Positions 8,176-17,671 of a stretch of 64,000 nt of DNA are shown here, one piece after another. The notes beneath the pieces are model-generated. The model saw nothing but the letters and a program-made list of their open reading frames with translations. It was not told where the DNA came from and did no database searches. The position numbers and the translations under genes are program-made. Numbering within the stretch: the first letter of the stretch is position 1; each line of letters begins with the position of its first letter. The DNA is from Anaerolineae bacterium (GTDB lineage: Bacteria > Chloroflexota > Anaerolineae > Aggregatilineales > Phototrophicaceae), in the NCBI GenBank assembly GCA_022841825.1, contig JALHQT010000001.1, positions 992,001 through 1,056,000 on the forward strand, read 5' to 3'.

Positions 8176-11100
8176 GTGCTAGGCAAGCGTTACGAGGTGC
8201 TGGAACTGCTTGGGAAAGGGGGAATGGGCGCAGTCTATCGCGCCCACGACCGCCTGACGGGTCAGCCTATCGCGCTCAAGCGTGTTGAGCGCACCAGCGA
8301 TGGCATCAGCACCACTGCCCCCACTGAAGACAACGAGCTGCGCACCGCGCTCGCACAGGAGTTTCGCGTCCTGGCGTCCCTGCGCCATCCCAACATTGTC
8401 AGCGTACTCGATTATGGCTTCGACGAGCAGCGCCAACCCTACTTCACGATGGAACTCCTGGAACAGGGGCGGCATATCGATGTGGCGGCGAGAGAACGCC
8501 CGCAGGCAGACCAGACTGACCTGATTCTGCAAATGCTCCAGGCACTGGTCTATCTTCATCGGCACGGCATTCTTCACCGCGATCTCAAGCCCAGCAACGT
8601 CCTGGTCATCGGCAATACGGTCAAAGTGCTCGACTTTGGGCTTGCCCTTTTCGAGAACACCGAGGATACGGCACTCGGCACACTCCCCTACATGGCACCC
8701 GAACTCCTCTATGGACATCGAGCCGATGAGCGCACCGATCTTTACGCGGTCGGGTTGGTCATCTATGAAATCCTTGTCGGACTCCATCCGTTTGAAGATG
8801 AGAATCGGCAAGAGCTGCTGAACAACATCCTTTCCAAGCACCCTGACTTGCGCCCACTTGAAATGGCGATGCGCCCGCTCATCCACCGTCTGCTGCAAAA
8901 AGATCCAAATTCTCGCTACCGTAGCGCAGCCGAAGTGATCGATGCGCTGATGCGCGCGCGACAGATCGCCAAACCCCGCGAAACGGCGGCGGCTCGCGAA
9001 AGTTTTCTCCAAGCAGCACGTATGATCGGGCGTGAATCCGAACGCGCGCTGCTGACCGATGCCCTGGGCAGCGCCGTCCGCGATCGTGGTTCAGTCTGGC
9101 TGATCGGCGGAGAAAGTGGAGTCGGCAAGAGCCGCCTGCTCGACGAGCTGCGCACTGCGGCGCTGGTTCGCGGTGCGCAGGTTGTGCGCGGGCGAACGCT
9201 GAGTGAAGGTGCCAGCCCGTACAGCCTGTGGCGCGAGCCTCTGCGCTATCTCGCGCTGATCAGCGAGCTGGACGCACTGGGAGCAAGCACGCTCAAACCG
9301 CTGCTCCCGGACATCGCACAGACGCTGAACCGCCAGGTGGACGACCCGCCGCCGCTCGACCCGGAAGCCGCGCAAACCCGTCTGCTCGCGGTCATCGAGA
9401 CGATGCTGCGCCGCCTGGATCAGCCTCTCGTCATCCTACTCGAAGACCTGCATTACGCGGGTGAAGAGAGTTTGGCGCTGCTCAACAGCCTGGCGAGGCT
9501 CGCCTCTCGCATCAGCCTGCTGGTGGTTGGCAGCTATCGTGATGACGAGAATCCGTCCCTTCCCGCCAGCCTGCCGCTGGCAAATCACATACGACTGCCC
9601 CGCCTCCCGCGCGAAGACATCCCCGCCCTGGCAATGGCGATGCTGGGCGATATTGGCAATCATCCTGACCTGGTCGATCTGCTCGACCGGGAAACCCAGG
9701 GCAATCTGTTCTTCATCGTCGAAGTCGTGCGCGCCCTGGCAGAGGAAGCGGGTGACCTGGCGCACATCACCGAAATCAATCTTCATCGCCGCGTGCTGAC
9801 GGGCGGCGTTCGCCAGATCATCCAGCGAAGGCTGGCGCGCGTCCCCGATTGGGCGCGCGATCTTCTCAGAGTCGCGGCGGCGGTGGGGCGACAAATCGAT
9901 CTCGAATTACTCGCGGCGATGAACCTTCAAACCGACATGACCCGCTGGGTGAATGCCTGTGCGAACGTCGTGCTTGCCGCGCAGGGTGACCAGTGGATCT
10001 TCGCGCATGACAAACTTCGCGACGCCCTCCTTCAGGAGTTGGATGAAGGTGCGCTGCGCGCCATTCACCGGCGCATCGCCGAGGCGATAGAATCATCCCG
10101 CCCAGCATCCGCCAGCGCGGCACAGCTCACATATCACTGGTCATTGGCGGGCGACCCGGCGAAAGAGGGGCACTACGCGCGCATCGCCGGCGAAGAGGCG
10201 TATCGCAACGGCGCATGGAACGAAGCGCTCACGCTGCTGGGTCGCGCCTATACGCTGCGCAACGCGCTCAGTCTGAGCAGCCTCGATGCAGCACGTTTGC
10301 AGCGGCTGCAAGGCGACGTTTGCTACCGAATGGGCAATCTCAACGACTCACGCAAACACCTGCGGCGTGCCGCCACTGACCTGAACTGGTCAATGCCCGA
10401 TAACGCTGCTGAGATGACCGCCAAGCTCTTCCAGGAAATGACACGCCAGGTCGGACATCGCACCCTTCCGTTCTTCCGTCGCAGCACACAACCGCGCGAG
10501 TGGCTGCTGGAGACCCATCGTGTCGCCATGATTGAGGCTGAAATCGCATTCCTTCGCAACGAGACCGCGTCTATGCTGGTCTATGGAGTGGGCGCTCTGA
10601 ACCAGGCGGAGGTCGCAGGAATCTCGCCTGAACTTGCGAAAGGGAGCGCCAACATGTGCTATGCCGTCAGCAACATAGGGCAGGCAGTACTGGCGGGCGT
10701 CTACAAACGCCAGGCGCGCAAGGTGGCGGAGCAGGTCGGAGACCCGTCTGTTCAGGAATTTGCTCTCCGGCGTACCAGCCTGCTCGATATCGGTCTCGGC
10801 AAGTGGGATGAGGCATCCGACGCGCTCAAGAGTTCGCTCGAATACGCGGCAGCCCTCGGCGATCTTCAGGCACGCGAGGAGAGCCTCGATTTTCTCGCTT
10901 CCCTGCTTTACTACCGCGGCGAATTTGAGCGCAGTCGAGAGCTGTTTGCAGAAGTCCATGCCATCGCCACGCGCACCGGCAGCCTGCTCCATCAGAGCTG
11001 GGGATTACTGGGACAGGCGCAGAACAACCTCCGACTCGGTCAGCTTGACCGTGCGGCAGATCTGCTCAGGAATGCCCTCACCATCCTGGAGGGGGATCAG

Positions 11101-11670
11101 GTGAACGACCTGCTAACCCTGATCCAGGCATATGGACTTCTCGCGGTCACGGAGTGCTACCGCGGACGCTTTGCGGAATCAGACATCCTCGTGCTGGAAA
11201 GCCTGGAGAGACTCGGCAAATCCGAGCCGAATGGATTCGCGCTGTTAGAGGGTTACGCAGGCAGCGCAGAAGCTGAACTTCTGATGATTGAGAAACTGGC
11301 GGAAAACGACCCGATGCACGCCGCGCTTCTGTCGCGCGCGACCGACAGCGTGAGGCGTGTTCATGCGCTTGGTAAATCGATCCCCATCGTTCGCCCGCGC
11401 GCCCTGATGCTAAGCGGATGGCTTACGTACGTTGCGGGCGACCCAGCGGCAGCCTATGAAAAACTCCGCAGCGCGGCGAAAGCCGCTGATGCCATCGGCA
11501 TGCCGTTTGAGGTGGCGTTCGCAAACTACCACCTTGGGCGGCTGCTGCCACAGGGAGACGCTGCCCGTCCCAAGGTTCTGGGGGTCGCCTGCGCGCTGTT
11601 CACCCGCCTCGGCTGCCGCTATCACCTGGATGTCGCCAAGCGTGTCGTTGACGAGACGGTGCAAGTCTAG
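8176..11670 (+). CDS. Ser/Thr protein kinase - AAA ATPase - TPR signalling protein
   Basis: A 1164-residue protein with three parts. Residues 1-265 are a PknB-like kinase: glycine loop 'LGKGGMGAVY', Lys35 in 'IALKRVE', 'HRDLKPSN' with catalytic Asp136, then 'DFGLA' and 'MAPELL'. Residues about 285-560 are an AAA_16-type NTPase with Walker A 'GESGVGKSRLL' near 312 and Walker B-like 'VILLEDLHYA' near 420. The C-terminal 500 or so residues are helical TPR-like repeats. This arrangement is typical of large bacterial signalling hubs where the kinase is coupled to a STAND-like regulatory module. No C-terminal DNA-binding domain is seen. It starts at GTG after GGAAGG. Its stop overlaps that of the convergent TIR-SUMF1 gene on a shared CTAG. 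Target proteins are unknown. Confidence 0.9.
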   Translation: MLGKRYEVLELLGKGGMGAVYRAHDRLTGQPIALKRVERTSDGISTTAPTEDNELRTALAQEFRVLASLRHPNIVSVLDYGFDEQRQPYFTMELLEQGRHIDVAARERPQADQTDLILQMLQALVYLHRHGILHRDLKPSNVLVIGNTVKVLDFGLALFENTEDTALGTLPYMAPELLYGHRADERTDLYAVGLVIYEILVGLHPFEDENRQELLNNILSKHPDLRPLEMAMRPLIHRLLQKDPNSRYRSAAEVIDALMRARQIAKPRETAAARESFLQAARMIGRESERALLTDALGSAVRDRGSVWLIGGESGVGKSRLLDELRTAALVRGAQVVRGRTLSEGASPYSLWREPLRYLALISELDALGASTLKPLLPDIAQTLNRQVDDPPPLDPEAAQTRLLAVIETMLRRLDQPLVILLEDLHYAGEESLALLNSLARLASRISLLVVGSYRDDENPSLPASLPLANHIRLPRLPREDIPALAMAMLGDIGNHPDLVDLLDRETQGNLFFIVEVVRALAEEAGDLAHITEINLHRRVLTGGVRQIIQRRLARVPDWARDLLRVAAAVGRQIDLELLAAMNLQTDMTRWVNACANVVLAAQGDQWIFAHDKLRDALLQELDEGALRAIHRRIAEAIESSRPASASAAQLTYHWSLAGDPAKEGHYARIAGEEAYRNGAWNEALTLLGRAYTLRNALSLSSLDAARLQRLQGDVCYRMGNLNDSRKHLRRAATDLNWSMPDNAAEMTAKLFQEMTRQVGHRTLPFFRRSTQPREWLLETHRVAMIEAEIAFLRNETASMLVYGVGALNQAEVAGISPELAKGSANMCYAVSNIGQAVLAGVYKRQARKVAEQVGDPSVQEFALRRTSLLDIGLGKWDEASDALKSSLEYAAALGDLQAREESLDFLASLLYYRGEFERSRELFAEVHAIATRTGSLLHQSWGLLGQAQNNLRLGQLDRAADLLRNALTILEGDQVNDLLTLIQAYGLLAVTECYRGRFAESDILVLESLERLGKSEPNGFALLEGYAGSAEAELLMIEKLAENDPMHAALLSRATDSVRRVHALGKSIPIVRPRALMLSGWLTYVAGDPAAAYEKLRSAAKAADAIGMPFEVAFANYHLGRLLPQGDAARPKVLGVACALFTRLGCRYHLDVAKRVVDETVQV

Positions 11671-13232
11671 GCGAGACAGACGAGGCGGAAGCCGATGCTG
11701 CCATAGTGATAGTCTGGACTCAGGTCGAAGCTGAAATTGATCTGTGCGCGTTCCTGCGCCCCTATGAACGAACCACCCTGAACGGCGCGCGGGCGATCCG
11801 ACGTCACGTCAAAATCATCCCAACTGCTGTTCAGACACCATTCCCAAACGTTGCCGGACATGTCGTACACGCCGAAAGGACTCACGCCTTCGGTGTAACG
11901 CATGACTAAAGTTGTCATTCGGATACGACTCTCGCGGGTGTTGCAGATCGAGGCATCAAATTCGTTTCCCCAGGGATAGATGCGCCCATCGTCACCCTGC
12001 GCCGCGCGCCGCCACTGCTGCTTGGTTGGCAAAGTGATCGGCAGATCGAGCTTCGCACTCAACCAGTAGCAGTACGCCATCGCCTCGAACCATGTCACAT
12101 TCTCGCGTGGGCGTTCCTCACCCTTGTACTGACCCTGTGCGGGTGTTGGGTTTGCCTGATACCAAGCCTGCGCATACGGCGAATAGCCCCACCAACGAGG
12201 ATTACCATAGCCTTCTTCGTCATCGAGGAAATATTGATACTGCTGATTGGTCACGGGGTAGCGGGCGAGGCGAAAGGCATCCACATCCAGCGTATGCTGC
12301 ATCGTGCGCAGCGGGCGGCCCGACGTATTCGCCTGACTTGCCTCGCTGATGAGGAGCAGCCCGGACGGAATCTGTACCCACTCCAGCATGGGCAATTGCA
12401 GCGACTTCTGACGCGGAAGCACAGACGGAACAATGCGCACTGCCTGCATTTCCTGGGTTTCGGACGCACACAACTGCCCCAGGTTTTCCGGATCATAGTC
12501 CGGCACGTCGCGCCGAAAAGCCGCAAATGCCTCACAGCCAAACTTGCGCGTACGCCCGCGCTTGACCAGCTCGACAATCGATTGGTAGTCACGCTCGATT
12601 TCGCGGGTGCGCGTCTGTCGTTCGAGCGCGCGCTCGGCGTCATTCAGCAGCGCTTCGAGATCGATGAAGCGAGATACATAACCGATCTCTCGCGCCTGCT
12701 GAAGCAGGTAGACAGCACGGTCGTACTTCCCCTGTTCCATCGCTTCCGCCGCTTTGCCGATCACTGCCGCCGGGTCAGACGTGATTTGCGGCTCCGCCGG
12801 GACACTGTGCACCTCCGGCAGCCCCCCAACCGGCTTGACCACCATCTGGTGCAGACGGCGTTCCTCCAACGTGATCGCATTCAAAATCATCTTCACGCCC
12901 TCAGTCGTCAGCCCGCGACTCAGGTCTGCATACTGAAGCTGTGCCAGGCGCTCCGGGACTCGCGCCTCTGGGTGAATCAGGACCGGGAAAATCGGCTTCC
13001 CTGTGCTCATGGCAATCTTGTATTCTTTGATGCAGTATTCGGATTGCAGCGACTCCGGCGACATCAGGTAAATAAATCCGTCGCACCAATCCAGGCGGCG
13101 GAGAATCTCCTTCCACCACTGCTGACCCGCATACAAACGCTGGTCGTACCAGATTTCATGGATGTCCAGCGTTTCGGCGATCTGGACACAGAATGGCTTG
13201 TCCACGCGCGCATAACTCAAAAAGAGTTTCAT
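11667..13232 (-). CDS. TIR domain - TPR-like - SUMF1/FGE-fold protein
   Basis: A 521-residue protein. The N-terminal TIR domain (residues 1-125, 'KLFLSYARVDKPFCVQIAET') has a Glu at position 70 in 'SEYCIKEY', the spot of the NADase glutamate in catalytic TIRs. The middle (about 145-270) is helical and TPR-like ('AMEQGKYDRAVYLLQQA'). Residues 280-521 form a SUMF1/FGE C-type-lectin fold: 'LARYPVTNQQYQYFL', 'ENVTWFEAMAYCYWL', 'LPTKQQWRRAA', 'MSGNVWEWC', 'IGFRLV'. I do not see the Cys pair of true formylglycine-generating enzymes, so this domain is more likely a binding or sensor module. The ATG at 13232 lies 16 bases after the stop of the TIR-NACHT gene, so both form an operon. Confidence 0.85.
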   Translation of the reverse strand: MKLFLSYARVDKPFCVQIAETLDIHEIWYDQRLYAGQQWWKEILRRLDWCDGFIYLMSPESLQSEYCIKEYKIAMSTGKPIFPVLIHPEARVPERLAQLQYADLSRGLTTEGVKMILNAITLEERRLHQMVVKPVGGLPEVHSVPAEPQITSDPAAVIGKAAEAMEQGKYDRAVYLLQQAREIGYVSRFIDLEALLNDAERALERQTRTREIERDYQSIVELVKRGRTRKFGCEAFAAFRRDVPDYDPENLGQLCASETQEMQAVRIVPSVLPRQKSLQLPMLEWVQIPSGLLLISEASQANTSGRPLRTMQHTLDVDAFRLARYPVTNQQYQYFLDDEEGYGNPRWWGYSPYAQAWYQANPTPAQGQYKGEERPRENVTWFEAMAYCYWLSAKLDLPITLPTKQQWRRAAQGDDGRIYPWGNEFDASICNTRESRIRMTTLVMRYTEGVSPFGVYDMSGNVWEWCLNSSWDDFDVTSDRPRAVQGGSFIGAQERAQINFSFDLSPDYHYGSIGFRLVCLA

Positions 13233-13248
13233 AAAAGCACCCCTACCC

Positions 13249-16200
13249 CTACTCGGAGCGTTTGCGTTGATCCGTCTTCCACATCTCGACGACGGACTTC
13301 GCATCCGCTGTCCCAATTCGATCCAGAGCTTCGGCGGCAACTTCCCCTAACGAGCGCTGATCCCATGACACGGTCTCCTTCGCTCGCAGGAGTTTTGCCA
13401 GGGGACGCACAGCCGCTTCCGCGCAAAGTTTACCCAACGATTCAACAGCCGCATAGCGAACCTGGTACTCATCATCGTCCAACAATGCGATCAGGCTGTT
13501 GACGACCACGGGCGGCGCAGGCTCGAATTCGCCCAATGCCTCCGCTGCCGACCGACGCACGAAGCCCTCTCTGTCCTTGAGCGCGGCAACCAATGCCATT
13601 GCCCCGCTCACGCCGCCGATGCGCCCTAGAACTTCAGCCGCCGACTCGCGCACAAGCTCATTCTCGTCTTTCAGCGCCGCCGCCACGCCGTCTACCACAC
13701 CCTCATCGCCATGCTCATAGAGCGCGCGGAGCGCTGCTAGACGCACCGTCCAGCTCGTATCGTTGAGCATCCCCACCAGCGCGGGCGGCACCGACGGATG
13801 GAGGATGTATGCCAGTGCCTCAGTCACGGACCACCTTACGAGATGTTCCGTGTCATCCAGAGCGGCGATCAGGTGAGCAGCAAATCCCTCATCTGCAAAT
13901 CCACCAAGCTGTTTGGTGTGGTCGCGCAGCTCGCGAGCAGCAGCCTGCCGCTGACGCCAGTCCTGAGCATGAAGCTGCTCCAGCATCCGCCCCAAATGCT
14001 GATAGGTCAGTTCGCGGACGAAATCCTCCTCCTGGAAGAACTCGTCTTTTTCGAGCGGCAGGTCATCCCGATTGTCAAATGGCTCTCGTTCCAGGAAAGC
14101 ATCGGCATCCAGATGCGGCAGGATCATATCTGCCGCGTTCGGCGCGGTATCGGAGTTCTCGTCGAGCGGTATCTCGATTTCCGATGTTGGTACAGGTTGC
14201 CGCGCTGCCGCCCGTTCATGCTGGCTAAAGTCCGCATCCTGATCGACTGCGCTGCGCTCCTGCCACTTACGGACGGCAGCCAACGCCTCGTCGGTCCCAA
14301 TCTGCTCCAGTGCTGCCGCCACCTTATCGCAAATTCGCTGCGACTCCATCGCAGGCAGCGCGCGATCTTCCAACAGCGGGATGAGGCGCAGCACTGCCGA
14401 AGGATCGCCAATGTTGCCCAGCGCCTCGACGGCACGCCCACGCACATCCACGTTTTCTTCGACCAGCGTATTCAACAGTTCGGCGACTGCCGCCTGCCCC
14501 AGGCGACCCAGCAGCAGCGCTGCGGCGTCGGCAACCAGAAAGTCCGGGTCTCTGAGAGCATCGAGCAGCCCCCAGATAACAGCATCGCCGCGCGCCCCTT
14601 CAAGATGAACCACTGCGGCGTGCCGCACCTGGCTGTCGTCGTCGTGGAGCGCCTGCAGCAGCGCGGGCACTTTCTGCGCGTTGTCAAGTTGTGCGAACTG
14701 CTCGACTGCCCACTTTCGCATTCGCCAGTCCGGGTCATGAAGCTTGTCCGCCAGGTGTGTCTGAGGCAGCACCCTGTTCTCATCGGTCGGGGCGGTCTTC
14801 CTGCCTGGCAAGCGCCCCCTGGCGACTTGGGCAGATCCTTGCGGCGTAGCAGGCGGCTGTGGCGCTTTGCCCTCACGAACACGCCACGCCTGAACCGCGT
14901 TCTGTGCCTCCGGTGTTTCCAGCAGCATCAGGGCGCTCGCGGCGACATCACAGACGCGCATCGATTTGCCCGCCAGAGTCGCCTTATCGCTCAACAGTGG
15001 CAGGAGCGTCGAAGTATATTCTCCGCGCCGCATCTTCCCGAATGCAGCCGCAGCCGCAGCGCGAATTTCCGGCGTTTTGTCCCGAATACATGCCAGCAAA
15101 TCGTCGGCGACACGCCCATCACCAATCTGCGCGATGGCTTCCAGCGCAGCCATCCTGACAGGAATACTCGCATCGCGCAGCAAGTCCACCAGTCCGTCGA
15201 GCGCGGTTGCTTTGAAGGCAATGATCGCATCCAGCACCGCGCGTCGGACACGACCATCGGTATCTCGCAATGCATCCAACAGCATCGGCAGCGAATCAAC
15301 ATCGCCGATCAGGCGCAGTGCCTTCGCAGCCTCAACGCGAACCACACTCTCATCATCTGCAAGCGCTTCAATCAGACCGGGCACTGCTGCGCCGTCGCCA
15401 ATCTCGCCCAGCGCCCAGGCAGCTCCACGCCGCCGCGACCAATGCTCGTCGCGCAGCACCTGGAGCAGCAGCGGCAGCGCCTGCACGCCTACCTGGCGAA
15501 GCGCGACCGCCACACGCTCGTCCATCGACCAGTTCCAGTCGCTGACTGCTGCGAACAACTGCCTCGGCAGCGGCAGCGGCAGCCGATACAGCAGCCAGTT
15601 TGCAGCCTGCCGTACCTGCCACGTACCGCTGCGCATCACATCCAGCAGCGCCAGCAGCGTGTCCGGGTGCTGGAGATCGGCTAACGCACGCACCGCCGCC
15701 AGCCGCCCTTCCCCGGTGACAAAGTGCGTGATTTCGATCAGCAGCTTGAGCGCGTATTCGCGCACCTCCTGGGACGCTTCTACGCCCCCAGAGAGCACTT
15801 GCGCCGCCAGGAAAGGATCGACCGCACCAATCTCGCTGACCATCGAGTCTGCGTTAGGCGTCAGCCCTGCCTGGATGACAAACACCTCGTCCCAACGCGA
15901 AGCAACGCGCTCGCCCCAGCGGTTGAAGTGTGGCGGTTGCAGGCGTGCACTGACGGGGTATGGCTGTGCGCCCACCGCCGCGAAGTATTCCGCCAGCAGG
16001 GGTTGACGGAATGCAATCGTGTCGCCTTCCATCTCGATCAGCCCAGCGTTCAAGGCTGCCCGCAGCAGTTTCTCATTCAGGACGAGCTTCAGAGCGTCTT
16101 CGTAAAGCAGCCCAGTGGGCAAGTTGTGTTCGACAAGGTGAAAGGCGATCTTTGCCAGCGCCGCTTCGACATCGACATACGGTATCCAGCCAGGCTTATT

Positions 16201-17544
16201 CTGCATACGCTGCCAGATGCCCAGGTTTGCCATCCAGCGCTTCAGCAGGCTGCCCATGGTGCTTGGCAGCGTACTGTTGGGAGATGACGACGATTTGTAG
16301 ATGAACACCAATCCCATCAGAAGCATCGGATTGCGCGCCAGTTCGCGGGTCTGCACATCCATTGGATAGGTGCTCTCCGGCGCGCAAATCTTCTGGACGG
16401 CATCGTCGCCGTGCGAATCCCCGACCAGCGCATGCACGATTCTGCTCACCGCCTCATCGTCGAGTGGCTCAATTTCGAGCATCGGCAGGTCGAGTTCCAG
16501 TGTATCGTCATAGCAGCGGGTGCGGCAGGCAAGCAGGGCGCGGCGAGGTGCACGTGGCGACGACAGCCAGGCGCGGATCTGCATCACACGAGCTTCTACG
16601 CCCTGCGTAATTTCGTTCAATCCATCGATGTAGAGCACTACGCTGCCCTCAGCAGCCATATCGACGACGTTGCGAAGCATGGGCGCGCGCGAGGTCATAA
16701 AGGTCTCGAAGTCCTGCTCCTCCGTCCAATGCGCCAGGTTGACGTATACAGGGACGGGCAGCGTCTTGTCACTCAGGCGCGCGCGGGCAGCATCGAGCGT
16801 CAGCCGCTGTAACGCAGCCGTCTTTCCGCTGCCAGGATCGCCCAACAGCAGCGCGCGGGGTCGCTGTGCCAGCGCCTGCTTGAGATCGTTTTGGGTTGAA
16901 CGACGCCAGCGTGCCTCGGCGGTCGGGGCATAGCGAACCTTATCCAGCACAGCTATCTGGCTGGGTAAACCCCAGAGTGGCGATACCCTCGGCGGCTGAC
17001 GTACGGACTGCTCCGTGCTGAAATGCTGTCGATCATTCGTCGTCGTATATTCGAGGGTGCCATGGCTGGCTTCCATGCGTGCCACAAGCTGAATGAGATA
17101 GCGCGTCTCGTCATCTGGCGGTCGGTTCAGCCAGTCACGCGAGTCCTCGCGGATGCGCGACATCAGGCGGCGATAGCTTTCGCGGTAGGCGTGCGAGGCT
17201 CGCCATTCGCTGAAATCCAATACACGACGCGAGTCAATGCCCGGGGGATACTCGTGCTCGGCAATCGGACGCAGCGTCACGGCGAACATTGCCAAGCCGC
17301 GCGCCCGCGCAATTGAGTATTCGCGCTGGCAATAGTGGGATCGGAACCATTCGGGCGATAAGACCAGCAGCATGCCCGTCGCGCGTTCGAGCGCCTGCGC
17401 GCCACGCTCTGCCCAATCAACAGTAGGTGGCAGTTGGAGTCGATCCATCCAAACGCCAACGCCGCCGTTCTTGAGATCGGCAGTCAATTGAAGGACAAAC
17501 TCGGCTTCAATGGCGGGATAATTGACGTATAAGATGCGCGGCAT
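13249..17544 (-). CDS. TIR - NACHT/STAND NTPase - HEAT-repeat protein
   Basis: A 1431-residue multidomain protein. Residues 1-135 are a TIR-like domain ('RILYVNYPAIEAEFVLQLTADL') with Glu75 in 'SHYCQREYSIA' at the catalytic position. Residues about 200-500 form a NACHT-type NTPase: Walker A 'GDPGSGKTAALQRL' near 232 and Walker B 'VVLYIDGLNEI' near 302. From about 620 to the end there are many HEAT repeats, for example 'RRGAAWALGEIGDGAAVPGL' and 'VRVEAAKALRLIGD', broken by acidic linkers around 960 and 1190. The layout matches STAND immune or signalling proteins, where repeats sense a ligand, the NTPase oligomerises, and the TIR acts as effector. The second TIR protein is translated just downstream. 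Function in defence is inferred, not shown. Confidence 0.9.
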   Translation of the reverse strand: MPRILYVNYPAIEAEFVLQLTADLKNGGVGVWMDRLQLPPTVDWAERGAQALERATGMLLVLSPEWFRSHYCQREYSIARARGLAMFAVTLRPIAEHEYPPGIDSRRVLDFSEWRASHAYRESYRRLMSRIREDSRDWLNRPPDDETRYLIQLVARMEASHGTLEYTTTNDRQHFSTEQSVRQPPRVSPLWGLPSQIAVLDKVRYAPTAEARWRRSTQNDLKQALAQRPRALLLGDPGSGKTAALQRLTLDAARARLSDKTLPVPVYVNLAHWTEEQDFETFMTSRAPMLRNVVDMAAEGSVVLYIDGLNEITQGVEARVMQIRAWLSSPRAPRRALLACRTRCYDDTLELDLPMLEIEPLDDEAVSRIVHALVGDSHGDDAVQKICAPESTYPMDVQTRELARNPMLLMGLVFIYKSSSSPNSTLPSTMGSLLKRWMANLGIWQRMQNKPGWIPYVDVEAALAKIAFHLVEHNLPTGLLYEDALKLVLNEKLLRAALNAGLIEMEGDTIAFRQPLLAEYFAAVGAQPYPVSARLQPPHFNRWGERVASRWDEVFVIQAGLTPNADSMVSEIGAVDPFLAAQVLSGGVEASQEVREYALKLLIEITHFVTGEGRLAAVRALADLQHPDTLLALLDVMRSGTWQVRQAANWLLYRLPLPLPRQLFAAVSDWNWSMDERVAVALRQVGVQALPLLLQVLRDEHWSRRRGAAWALGEIGDGAAVPGLIEALADDESVVRVEAAKALRLIGDVDSLPMLLDALRDTDGRVRRAVLDAIIAFKATALDGLVDLLRDASIPVRMAALEAIAQIGDGRVADDLLACIRDKTPEIRAAAAAAFGKMRRGEYTSTLLPLLSDKATLAGKSMRVCDVAASALMLLETPEAQNAVQAWRVREGKAPQPPATPQGSAQVARGRLPGRKTAPTDENRVLPQTHLADKLHDPDWRMRKWAVEQFAQLDNAQKVPALLQALHDDDSQVRHAAVVHLEGARGDAVIWGLLDALRDPDFLVADAAALLLGRLGQAAVAELLNTLVEENVDVRGRAVEALGNIGDPSAVLRLIPLLEDRALPAMESQRICDKVAAALEQIGTDEALAAVRKWQERSAVDQDADFSQHERAAARQPVPTSEIEIPLDENSDTAPNAADMILPHLDADAFLEREPFDNRDDLPLEKDEFFQEEDFVRELTYQHLGRMLEQLHAQDWRQRQAAARELRDHTKQLGGFADEGFAAHLIAALDDTEHLVRWSVTEALAYILHPSVPPALVGMLNDTSWTVRLAALRALYEHGDEGVVDGVAAALKDENELVRESAAEVLGRIGGVSGAMALVAALKDREGFVRRSAAEALGEFEPAPPVVVNSLIALLDDDEYQVRYAAVESLGKLCAEAAVRPLAKLLRAKETVSWDQRSLGEVAAEALDRIGTADAKSVVEMWKTDQRKRSE

Positions 17545-17671
17545 AGTCCTGGCTGTCTGTTAGAGTATAGATTTCTTTACAATACCAAATTATAGATTTG
17601 CTTTCCGTTGAAGATAATAAACGTTTTTCCAACTTTACAAATATGTAACATGAGGATACGTTCAATATCGG
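17545..17671 (-). promoter_or_regulatory. AT-rich promoter region of the TIR operon
   Basis: This 127-base gap is clearly richer in A and T than its surroundings. On the minus strand it contains TATAAT (plus coordinates 17589-17594), about 45 bases before the ATG at 17544. No good -35 box pairs with it. The composition contrast may mark foreign origin or silencing by a nucleoid protein. Confidence 0.4.

Noticed and set aside
11667-12400. SUMF1/C-lectin domain as the target of a diversity-generating retroelement
   Set aside because: SUMF1-fold proteins can be such targets, but there is no reverse transcriptase or template repeat nearby, and the C-terminal region is not rich in AAY-type (Asn) codons.
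12234-13502. 422-codon plus-strand frame opposite the TIR-SUMF1 gene
   Set aside because: His/Arg-rich, crosses two real genes on the other strand, and has no domain.
13798-15684. Long plus-strand open frame (about 628 codons) opposite the HEAT region
   Set aside because: It lies fully inside the TIR-NACHT-HEAT gene on the other strand, has a Gln/Arg/Cys-rich composition, no domain, and no ribosome site. It is an antisense shadow of high-GC repeats.
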